8,218 nucleotides of DNA from positions 1 to 8,218 of the forward strand of contig JAABRB010000141.1 in NCBI GenBank assembly GCA_011391185.1, in the 5' to 3' direction. Shown piece after piece: positions 1-5,634 of the stretch. The notes beneath the pieces were generated by a model that had not been told where the DNA came from, made no database searches, and saw nothing but the letters and a program-made list of their open reading frames with translations. The number at the start of each line of letters is the position of its first letter. Position 1 is the stretch's first letter. The translations under genes were made by a program, and so were the position numbers. Origin of the DNA: Betaproteobacteria bacterium (lineage in GTDB: Bacteria; Pseudomonadota; Gammaproteobacteria; Burkholderiales; SG8-39).

Positions 1-24
1 CGAACAACGCTCAACTTCGGAACA

Positions 25-42
25 CTTCAGCGCACGCTGAAG
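25..42. repeat. Inverted repeat, 8-bp arms
   Basis: CTTCAGCG (25-32) and CGCTGAAG (35-42) are perfect reverse complements separated by CA. As RNA this would fold as a 7-bp stem with a 4-base loop. No T-run follows on either strand, so it is not a standard intrinsic terminator. It could be an operator-type site. The function is unknown. Confidence 0.5.
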
Positions 43-54
43 CCGCGACCCTCC

Positions 55-67
55 ACCGCGAAGCGGT
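55..67. repeat. Short inverted repeat, 5-bp arms
   Basis: ACCGC (55-59) and GCGGT (63-67) flank GAA. On the plus strand it is followed by TTAGTT, which is only faintly terminator-like. The stem is too short to mean much alone. It is listed because it sits among three longer dyads. Confidence 0.3.
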
Positions 68-99
68 TTAGTTCAACGATAAGTCGACGACCTAAAAGA

Positions 100-113
100 C
101 GCTTTATAAAGCG
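100..113. repeat. Perfect 14-bp palindrome
   Basis: CGCTTTATAAAGCG reads the same on both strands with no spacer. The AT-rich centre flanked by GC ends resembles a binding site for a dimeric regulator more than an RNA hairpin, because there is no loop. No known regulator can be named from the sequence. Confidence 0.5.
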
Positions 114-175
114 ACTTGGCGGTGTCTTTCCGTACGGTTGCCAGGTAGGAGCGCACGATAAACAAGGGGTTGGCA

Positions 176-197
176 GAATTTAGTACGACCTAAATTC
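176..197. repeat. Inverted repeat, 8-bp arms with 6-bp spacer
   Basis: GAATTTAG (176-183) and CTAAATTC (190-197) are perfect reverse complements around TACGAC. The right arm overlaps the second copy of the direct repeat ACGACCTAAA (185-194). The spacing suits an operator or a small hairpin. No T-run follows. The TAG inside the left arm closes the frame that enters from the left edge. Confidence 0.5.
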
Positions 198-357
198 GCG
201 AGGCAAACACGTCATGGATTGTGCTGCCATGGGCCGGCTCCAACTTCGGTGAAGGGCGACCTGCGCGACCGGGTGCGGCGGAAACTATAGCACCGGGGAG
301 TGGCGAGGCACTCTTAATTCCGTCGACATCCTTCGTAGGAAATCACGGCACCACCCC

Positions 358-394
358 GGCGCCTGTGGCGCCACCCCTCCTCGGAGAGGAGGGG
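358..394 (-). terminator. Tandem GC-rich hairpins downstream of mtgA
   Basis: CCCCTCCTC (374-382) and GAGGAGGGG (386-394) form a perfect 9-bp stem around GGA, starting 34 bases past the mtgA stop. Next to it are two GGCGCC blocks (358-363 and 367-372) around TGT. In the minus-strand transcript the strong stem comes first and the second hairpin follows. There is no U-tract, so a classical intrinsic terminator is not supported. An end-protecting structure, a Rho-assisted terminator or a dispersed intergenic repeat would all fit. Confidence 0.4.
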
Positions 395-428
395 AAACAG
401 CGAAAGACATTCGCTACCGCAACCCGCT

Positions 429-1133
429 CTACGGCACTTGCGCGGAGGGCATGCGGGCTTGGATGCGGGCGGCGTAGCGCTCGAGGTAGGGCGTGCTGCG
501 GTTGCGGTCGTAGTAGCGCGGGCGCGGGAGCATCGCGGCAAGGCGGGCAGCCTGCTCGGCGGTAAGTCGCGCAGCGCTCGTGCCGTAGTAGTGGCGCGCG
601 GCGGCTTCGGCGCCGAAGATGCCTTCGCCCCATTCGGCGACGTTGAGGTAGATCTCGAGGATGCGGCGCTTTTTCATCACTGCCTCGAGCATGATCGTGA
701 TGAGTGCCTCCTGGCCCTTGCGGACGACGGACCGCTCGCCGGAGAGAAAGAGGTTCTTCGCGAGTTGCTGGCTGATCGTGCTGCCGCCGGCGACGACCTT
801 GCCGCGCTGCTGGTTGCGCTCGAGCGCGCGCTGAATGCCGTCCCAGTCGAAACCCTCGTGATCGACGAATTTCGCATCCTCGGCCGCAACTACGGCGCGC
901 TTGAGATGCACCGAGATGCGCCGGTAGCCGACCCAGCGCTGGTCGAGCGTGGCGTTGGGATCGCGCGCACGCATCTCGTCGAGACGCCGCTCCATGAAAC
1001 TCGTACGCTCGGGATCGACCTGGTTCCAGTACACGATGTGAAACAGGAACCAGGCCTGCACCACGACGAACACCGCGACCGCGGCGCCCAGCGCGAAGCC
1101 GATTGCGCGGCCGATCCGTCGCGCGAGCTTCAA
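429..1133 (-). CDS. mtgA: Monofunctional biosynthetic peptidoglycan transglycosylase
   Basis: This 234-residue enzyme polymerises lipid II into glycan strands at the outer face of the inner membrane. It has one N-terminal membrane anchor (about residues 11-33) followed by a glycosyltransferase family 51 domain. Visible GT51 motifs are EDAKFVDHEGFDW from residue 85 (catalytic Glu85), GGSTISQQLAKN at 116-127, RKGQEALITIMLE at 138-150 and the second conserved Glu in EIYLNVAEWG from residue 160. There is no transpeptidase domain and the length matches MtgA, so it is not a bifunctional PBP1. The start is a TTG at 1131-1133 within TTGA, overlapping the aroE stop by 4 bp, with GGA shortly upstream. 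Coupled translation with aroE is likely. No in-frame ATG explains the conserved N-terminus better. Confidence 0.95.
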   Translation of the reverse strand: MKLARRIGRAIGFALGAAVAVFVVVQAWFLFHIVYWNQVDPERTSFMERRLDEMRARDPNATLDQRWVGYRRISVHLKRAVVAAEDAKFVDHEGFDWDGIQRALERNQQRGKVVAGGSTISQQLAKNLFLSGERSVVRKGQEALITIMLEAVMKKRRILEIYLNVAEWGEGIFGAEAAARHYYGTSAARLTAEQAARLAAMLPRPRYYDRNRSTPYLERYAARIQARMPSAQVP

Positions 1134-1942
1134 TCCGTTCCGCGCAGCATGGCGAGCACCGGCGCGGTCTCCGGCCGCACGCCGCGCCAGACTTCGAACG
1201 ACTCGGCCGCCTGCTCGACGAGCATGCCGAGGCCGTCCGCGAGCCGCGCGGCGCCCGCGGCACGCGCCGCGGCAAGGAACGGCGTATCACCCTCGCCGTA
1301 CATCATGTCGTAGGCAAGGCTCCCGGACGAGAAAGCGCTGGCCGCCAGCGGCGGCGTATCGCCGGAGAAGCTCGCGGACGTGGCGTTCACGATGATGTCG
1401 AAGCGTGCGCCGCCGAGCGCGTCCAGCCCGCACGCCTCGACGGCTCCGCCGAAGCGTTGCGCAAGATCGCGTGCGCGCTCCGCCGTGCGATTCGCGAGGA
1501 CGAGCGCCGCAATCCGGGCATCGAGCAACGCCCGAATCACGCCGCTTGCCGCGCCGCCGGCGCCGACCAGCAGCACGCGCTTGCCTGCGAGGGAAAAGGC
1601 GAGGTTGCCGAGGATGTCGCGCACGAGACCCGCGCCGTCGGTATTGTCGCCGAGCACCCGATCGCCGTCGAAGCTCAGCGTGTTGACCGCTTGCGCGGAA
1701 AGCGCGCGCTCGGTGCGCGCCGTTGCAAGGCGAAACGCCTCGCTCTTGAAGGGCAGCGTCACGTTCAATCCCCGGCCGCCGCCGGCGCGAAACGATTCGA
1801 CCGTCTGCGCGAATCCGTCGAGCGGGGCGAACAGCCGCGTGTAGGCAATGTCCTGCGCGGTCTGACGCGCGAACTCGGCGTGGATCGCCGGCGACCTGGA
1901 GTGCGCCACGGGATTGCCGACGACAGCGTAGCGATCAGTCAT
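1130..1942 (-). CDS. aroE: Shikimate dehydrogenase (NADP+)
   Basis: It reduces 3-dehydroshikimate to shikimate with NADPH, a step of the chorismate pathway to aromatic amino acids, in the cytoplasm. The 270 residues match the usual AroE length. The N-terminal substrate domain shows GNPVAHSRSP (residues 9-18; Ser15 and Ser17 bind shikimate) and NVTLPFK with catalytic Lys66. GDNTDG follows at 98-103, with catalytic Asp102. The Rossmann domain has GAGGAA at 127-132 and NRT at 151-153, the latter typical of NADP-preferring AroE. DMMYGEGDTPFL begins at 212 and GLGMLVEQAAESF at 237. The ATG at 1940-1942 gives the canonical N-terminus MTDRYAVVGNP, although no strong Shine-Dalgarno precedes it. It lies 69 bp after the TonB gene and overlaps mtgA at its 3' end. 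Confidence 0.97.
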   Translation of the reverse strand: MTDRYAVVGNPVAHSRSPAIHAEFARQTAQDIAYTRLFAPLDGFAQTVESFRAGGGRGLNVTLPFKSEAFRLATARTERALSAQAVNTLSFDGDRVLGDNTDGAGLVRDILGNLAFSLAGKRVLLVGAGGAASGVIRALLDARIAALVLANRTAERARDLAQRFGGAVEACGLDALGGARFDIIVNATSASFSGDTPPLAASAFSSGSLAYDMMYGEGDTPFLAAARAAGAARLADGLGMLVEQAAESFEVWRGVRPETAPVLAMLRGTD

Positions 1943-2011
1943 CGCGAGGTTTCATTGACGGTTCGTGCCGAGGGGAAAGTCCCCGTTCCACCGCAGGGCG
2001 CGGCGCCGCGA

Positions 2012-2905
2012 TCAGTCTCCGTAGAGCCGGTCGCCGTGCGCGAACGTCCACGTGCGGGAGATGACGAGGATGTCGGTGTCGCGCCGGATGTTGTCCGGGA
2101 AGGCCGAGAACGGTGCCGCGATCTTCACGATGCGCTCGGCAGCCCGGTCGAGCAACGCGTGGCCCGACGGCCGGTCCACCTGGATGTATTCGATCGAACC
2201 GTCCGACTTGATCGCAACGGTGAGGCGCAGGCTGCCGTAGATGCGGCCGCGCGCCTGCTCGGGATAGTTCATGTTGCCGATCCGCTCGACCTTCTGCCGC
2301 CACGACTCGACGTAGAGCGCATACCGGGTCTCCGCCGCCTGCGCGCCCACGAACTTCCGGCGCGGTCGCTTCGCGTATTCCTCGGCTTGGCGGGCGACCT
2401 GCGCTTCCATGCGTGCAATCGCAAGCGCGCGATTGGCGAGATCGAGACCGGTAATCTGCGGCGGCTCCGGCGACGGCACAGGCTCGGGCTTGGGCGGGGG
2501 CGGCACAGCGGGCGCGGCCTTCTTGGCCTGCACCTGGCGCATGAGCTCGCGCTGCTTCACCTCGAGCTGCTGCACGCGCTTCTTGGACTGCTGGACGTCG
2601 TCGCCGCGCTGGTCTTCCTTGATGACCGGCAGCGGCGATTTTGCGCGCCGATCCTCGTCGACGTTGCCGCCCGCATCGAGGTTCGCCTGCGCGAGGACCT
2701 GGGGCTTGTCGGGCTGCGTCAGGGTCTTGCTGTTCACGAGCACGACATCCAGCGTCTGCGGCGGAGGATTCGGCCGCGACAGGTCGGGCATGCGGAAGTT
2801 GAGCGAGAGCACGAACGTGTGCAGCAGGATCGAGACGGTCAGCGCCGCGACCAGCACGCCGGCCGGCGGGTCCGGCGCGGAAAATTGGGCAGTGATGACC
2901 TGCAA
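2012..2905 (-). CDS. tonB: TonB-family energy transducer protein
   Basis: TonB proteins couple the proton-motive force, through ExbB and ExbD, to outer-membrane receptors. This 297-residue protein has one N-terminal membrane helix (about 17-36, with SILLHTFVLS including the family's usual His). A linker rich in Gln, Lys and Arg, probably coiled-coil, spans about 103-129. A Pro-rich segment (PPPPKPEPVPSPEPP) runs from 135 to 149 and a second helical stretch covers 157-180. The C-terminal domain has YPEQARGRIYG from 214, then DGSIEYIQV and the PSGHALLDRAA block, ending near RTWTF. No exbB, exbD or receptor is nearby, so its partners are unknown and a TonB paralogue or other envelope role is possible. 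The start is a TTG at 2903-2905. No ATG lies in frame between it and the upstream stop, and no Shine-Dalgarno is obvious. The gene follows the RNB gene by 58 bp. Confidence 0.85.
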   Translation of the reverse strand: MQVITAQFSAPDPPAGVLVAALTVSILLHTFVLSLNFRMPDLSRPNPPPQTLDVVLVNSKTLTQPDKPQVLAQANLDAGGNVDEDRRAKSPLPVIKEDQRGDDVQQSKKRVQQLEVKQRELMRQVQAKKAAPAVPPPPKPEPVPSPEPPQITGLDLANRALAIARMEAQVARQAEEYAKRPRRKFVGAQAAETRYALYVESWRQKVERIGNMNYPEQARGRIYGSLRLTVAIKSDGSIEYIQVDRPSGHALLDRAAERIVKIAAPFSAFPDNIRRDTDILVISRTWTFAHGDRLYGD

Positions 2906-2923
2906 TTTGGGCTGGGCGCCTGT

Positions 2924-2943
2924 TCTATAAACCGATTTAAATC
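2924..2943 (-). promoter_or_regulatory. Weak promoter-like box and palindrome upstream of tonB
   Basis: Reading leftward, a perfect 10-bp palindrome GATTTAAATC (2934-2943) is followed by TATAGA (2929 down to 2924), which matches four of six sigma-70 -10 positions. No good -35 is visible at 16-18 bp. Initiation here would leave a leader of about 12 bases before the TTG start. The AT-rich island is conspicuous in this GC-rich sequence, so a regulated promoter for tonB-aroE-mtgA is possible. It is unproven. Confidence 0.3.
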
Positions 2944-2963
2944 AGTGGATTCTTGGCGTTACT

Positions 2964-4823
2964 TCAAGCTGATTCTGGCTGCTTGACCTTCTTATAGACG
3001 CAACGCATCTGGGTGTCAATGAGGTCGATCTCCTCGACATCGACCATGGCCTCGCCGCCGGGTTCCAGGTCGGGCAGGGAGGGCACCCGAATGAAGAGCG
3101 GGAGGTCGGCGAATCGCACGAGATTGTCCCGCACGACAACCGTCCGAGCTAGGCTCACCTTTTCCTGCAGCAGCCAGCGCAGGCACCAATAGTGCTCCAT
3201 GTGCCGCTGGAATTCGTCATAGGCGGCATACGTGACCTCGAAGTCCCGCAGCGCCGCGAGCAATGCCTCCGCGCCCGTGGCGAACGGGGGTAGCTCGCCC
3301 TGCAATACCGCGCTCAGCTGCCACTGGTTGACCAGATCCACGTAGCGCCGCAGCGGCGAAGTCGACCACGCATAGTGGCTCACGCCCAGGCCCTGATGCT
3401 CGGCGGCCACCGTGGTCATGCGCACCCGACCGCCCGGGCTTTGGGCGCGATAGATCGCTGCGGCGCCGCGCTCGTCGAGGAGCCGGCCCCAGGTGCTGTT
3501 GGCGAGAATCATCAGCTCGGCCACGAGAACGTCGAGCGGCGCGCCGCGCTTGCGCGGCTCGATACGCACGCGGTCGTCCTCGACGTAGAAACTGTATTCG
3601 ACGCGATCGCCCGGGCCCGAGGGCCCCTTGCCGCGCGCGGTCTCGAGCGCGCGCGCGAAGCCGTGCAGGAACCAGAGCTCGGCGACGAATGGCCCGTCCC
3701 CGGCGTGCTCGCCCGCCGCGAAGCGCTCGTTCAGCACGTCGACATCGTGGTGGCGGAGATTGGCTGCGACCGGCACGCTCTCCAGCCGCGAATCGGTGCC
3801 ACGGATCGCGAAGGTCGCGCGGTCGACGTCCACGTAGAGTGACACGGCGGGACAGGCACGTCCTTCTGCAAGCGTAAATCGCTCGATCACGGCCGGCGGG
3901 AGCATCGTGACCTTGGTGCCCGGCATATACGCGGTGGAAAGCCGCGCGCGTGCGATCGCGTCGATCGGCGAGCCCGGCGCGATTGCGAGGCTGGGCGCGG
4001 CAATATGGATGCCCACGCGCGCCGTATCCGTGTCGAGCCACGTGACGGAGAATGCGTCGTCGATCTCGGTGGTGGTGGCGTCGTCGAGGCTGAAAGCCCG
4101 CACGTCGGCCAAGGGCAGATCGGTCGGCGGCTCGGGCACGACCACCTCGGGAAACTCGATCCCGCGCGGAAAGTGCTCGAAGAAGAATCGGCCGAGATGA
4201 TAGTCGTGGCTCGAGGGCAGCGCACCACATCGCGCAAGCAGCTTGGGCGCGCTCAGGCCCGTCTCCTCGCACGCCTCCTCGAGCGCCTTGGTCTCGATGC
4301 GATTTCGGTCGGGCTTGTAGAGCAACTGCGGGAGGATCGGCTGGAAGTCGTCGGGCAGCTCCGAGCGCTCGAGCATCGCGACCCATTCGGCGATCTGCTC
4401 GGCCTGCCGGCGCTTGCGCTCCAGCCCGGCAAGCGCGGCTTTCAGCGTCTCTTCGGGCGCCGCCCTGAATCGCCCGCGGCCCTTGCGATGGAAATGGATC
4501 GGCGCGGAATGCAAGCGCAGCAGCACGCCCGCCGCCTCGATCGGCGCTGGCACACGGCCGAAATACTCGGCGGCGAGATCCGCGAAACCGAATTCCTCGG
4601 CGCCGCAGACTTCCCACAGGAAATCGACGTCGATCGCCTCGGCCGCGGCTTGCGCGTGCGCGAGAAAATCCGCCAGTCCACTATCCTTGAAGTCGAGAAG
4701 CACGTGCGCGCGCTTCACCTTCACGCGCTTGCCCGACGCGGCTTCGACCTGCATGGCGGCGTCGGTCTCGGCGAGCACGGTGCCCACTTTGAACGACCCG
4801 TCCTCCTCGTAAAGCACGTTCAT
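2964..4823 (-). CDS. RNB-domain (RNase II family) 3'-5' exoribonuclease
   Basis: RNB enzymes degrade single-stranded RNA processively from the 3' end in the cytoplasm, using two metal ions. This 619-residue protein is close to RNase II in length and much shorter than typical RNase R. The catalytic block is SLDDATTTEIDDAFS (residues 245-259). Aligned with the E. coli RNase II set Asp201, 207, 209 and 210, the residues here are Asp247, Glu253, Asp255 and Asp256. The conserved STSPLRRYVDLVNQ lies at 487-500. The N-terminus has a small beta-rich segment (about 1-45, GTVLAE...ASGKRVKVK) and a charged helical stretch (about 125-190), not recognisable tandem cold-shock domains. The C-terminus (about 560-612) may be a short S1-like barrel. 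Start is ATG at 4821-4823, with no clear Shine-Dalgarno. The general family is certain; whether to call it rnb or vacB is not. Confidence 0.9.
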   Translation of the reverse strand: MNVLYEEDGSFKVGTVLAETDAAMQVEAASGKRVKVKRAHVLLDFKDSGLADFLAHAQAAAEAIDVDFLWEVCGAEEFGFADLAAEYFGRVPAPIEAAGVLLRLHSAPIHFHRKGRGRFRAAPEETLKAALAGLERKRRQAEQIAEWVAMLERSELPDDFQPILPQLLYKPDRNRIETKALEEACEETGLSAPKLLARCGALPSSHDYHLGRFFFEHFPRGIEFPEVVVPEPPTDLPLADVRAFSLDDATTTEIDDAFSVTWLDTDTARVGIHIAAPSLAIAPGSPIDAIARARLSTAYMPGTKVTMLPPAVIERFTLAEGRACPAVSLYVDVDRATFAIRGTDSRLESVPVAANLRHHDVDVLNERFAAGEHAGDGPFVAELWFLHGFARALETARGKGPSGPGDRVEYSFYVEDDRVRIEPRKRGAPLDVLVAELMILANSTWGRLLDERGAAAIYRAQSPGGRVRMTTVAAEHQGLGVSHYAWSTSPLRRYVDLVNQWQLSAVLQGELPPFATGAEALLAALRDFEVTYAAYDEFQRHMEHYWCLRWLLQEKVSLARTVVVRDNLVRFADLPLFIRVPSLPDLEPGGEAMVDVEEIDLIDTQMRCVYKKVKQPESA

Positions 4824-4963
4824 GGCGGCACGATGGGTGGGGGACTCGAAAAAGAACGAAACGACGCGCGCCGGGCGCCATCGGGCGCAACCGGAGGGGA
4901 GCCGGGGATTATATCCGCCCGATGGGCCGATACCGGGGCATGTGACGATTCAGGCGGGGCGCT
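4824..4963 (-). promoter_or_regulatory. Probable sigma-70 promoter of the RNB gene, flanked by an inverted repeat
   Basis: On the minus strand a perfect TATAAT lies at 4913 down to 4908, in GGATATAATCC. Initiation about seven bases on, near 4901, would give a leader of about 77 bases. No convincing -35 is seen 16-18 bp upstream (CCGGTA at 17 bp). A perfect 10-bp inverted repeat, CCATCGGGCG (4878-4887) and CGCCCGATGG (4916-4925), brackets the -10 box and is centred at about 4901.5. The gap separates yqiA from the RNB gene, so the downstream four genes can probably be transcribed independently of mpl-yqiA. Confidence 0.5.
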
Positions 4964-5536
4964 TCAGGCGGACGCGAGCCCGGCAAACTCGAGGATGAGC
5001 GGAATGTGACTCGGAAAGCTCTTCAGGGTATGGTCGCCGCCCTCCACGACGACCTGGCGCCCGCCGCAATACTTCTCGACCGCAGCGCGATAGTCGAGCG
5101 CCTCGTCGCCGGTCTCCACGATCAGCAGATAGCGCTCGGGACGCGTGACCGGCACCGCCAGCGCGCGCCACTCGGCGAGATGCGCGGGCGTGAGCTCGTA
5201 TTCCTTGCCACTGTAGAGGTTTCGCTGCACACCGAGATAGCTTTCGAGATCGGCTTGCGGCGTCACCGCCGGGTTGAGCAGCACGGCGCGCGTTCCATGT
5301 TTCTCGGCGAGGTAGGTCGCGTAGAAGCCCCCGAGCGAGCTGCCCACGAACGTGACGGCGTCCGCCCCATGCTTCGCGAATTCTTGCTCGACGAGCGCAA
5401 TCGCTTCGGCCGGGCGATGCGGAAGGTCCGGGCAGATGAACCGGTCGCCGAGTCCGCGTCGCGCCATCTCGCGGCCGAAGAGCCGTGCCTTGTGCGACTG
5501 CGGCGAGCTGTTGAACCCGTGCAAATAAATGATCAT
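4964..5536 (-). CDS. yqiA: YqiA/YcfP-type alpha/beta-fold esterase
   Basis: This is a 190-residue compact alpha/beta hydrolase of the UPF0227/YqiA type. E. coli YqiA is known as an esterase active on short acyl chains, but its physiological substrate is unclear. The N-terminus shows the family hallmark YLHGFNSSPQS (residues 4-14). The nucleophile elbow is GSSLGG (65-70) with Ser67. The likely acid is Asp144 in ETGDEALDY and the likely base His169 in GGDHTLKSF. LLNPAV at 86-91 is also typical. I chose the ATG at 5534-5536 because it gives the canonical N-terminus of the family. The same frame stays open upstream to an ATG at 5636-5638 that overlaps the mpl stop, which would add 34 Arg- and Ala-rich residues. 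The gene follows mpl by 98 bp and is probably cotranscribed with it. Confidence 0.88.
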   Translation of the reverse strand: MIIYLHGFNSSPQSHKARLFGREMARRGLGDRFICPDLPHRPAEAIALVEQEFAKHGADAVTFVGSSLGGFYATYLAEKHGTRAVLLNPAVTPQADLESYLGVQRNLYSGKEYELTPAHLAEWRALAVPVTRPERYLLIVETGDEALDYRAAVEKYCGGRQVVVEGGDHTLKSFPSHIPLILEFAGLASA

Positions 5537-5634
5537 CGTTCGCAGCCATGCCCTGGGTGCTCGGCGCTTGCGGCCCTCGCGCACCCTGACCATTGGGGCA
5601 TTCGCGCCCGCCGCCGCGTTCGTGCCGGAGCGGC

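Larger units (their letters stand above)
1..183 (+). other. Open reading frame entering from the left edge, unidentified and possibly not a gene
   Basis: Frame 1 is open from the first base to a TAG at 181-183, giving 60 codons with no start inside the window. The translation is rich in Arg, Lys, Ser and Thr (for example PKRRFIKRLGG near residues 32-42) and I recognise no family in it. Codon third positions are not biased to G or C as in the neighbouring genes, and the stretch contains several perfect inverted repeats. Both points argue for non-coding or decayed sequence. It could be the 3' end of a gene of foreign composition, or chance. Sequence to the left of the window would decide. Confidence 0.15.
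1..428. other. Intergenic region with lower GC and many inverted repeats
   Basis: This is the only stretch over 300 bases without an assignable gene. Positions 61-200 are about 48% GC by hand count (67 of 140), well below the rest of the window. It holds perfect dyads at 25-42, 55-67, 100-113 and 176-197, a direct repeat ACGACCTAAA at 87-96 and 185-194, and a repeated CAACTTCGG at 12-20 and 241-249. Nearer mtgA are two GC-rich hairpins at 358-394. I see no tRNA, no rRNA, no convincing sigma-70 promoter and no Shine-Dalgarno/start pair leading into a good reading frame. It may be the regulatory region of a gene to the left, or a remnant of acquired DNA. Confidence 0.6.

Noticed and set aside
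1..90. Integron attC-like site
   Set aside because: The CCGC/GCGG stem and nearby AAC-containing text look superficially similar, but there is no GTTAG-type core and the outer arms do not pair.
1..428. tRNA, tmRNA, RNase P RNA or SRP RNA gene
   Set aside because: None of the conserved segments of these RNAs is visible; no CCA-ended cloverleaf or P4-type sequence was found.
1972..1984. GGGGA/TCCCC dyad between tonB and aroE
   Set aside because: Only five paired bases around three; expected by chance in such GC-rich sequence, and no T-run follows.
1103..2986. Long open frame on the plus strand (627 codons)
   Set aside because: It lies antisense to aroE and tonB, which carry full family motifs. 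The translation is Arg- and Ala-rich with no recognisable domain, as expected for the shadow of GC-rich genes.
3217..4617. Second long minus-strand frame of 466 codons inside the RNB gene
   Set aside because: Out-of-frame Arg-rich reading of the RNB gene, which has the catalytic motifs in the other frame.
4005..5009. Open plus-strand frame of 334 codons opposite the RNB gene
   Set aside because: Antisense shadow of the RNB gene; no family motifs, and it runs across the RNB promoter gap.
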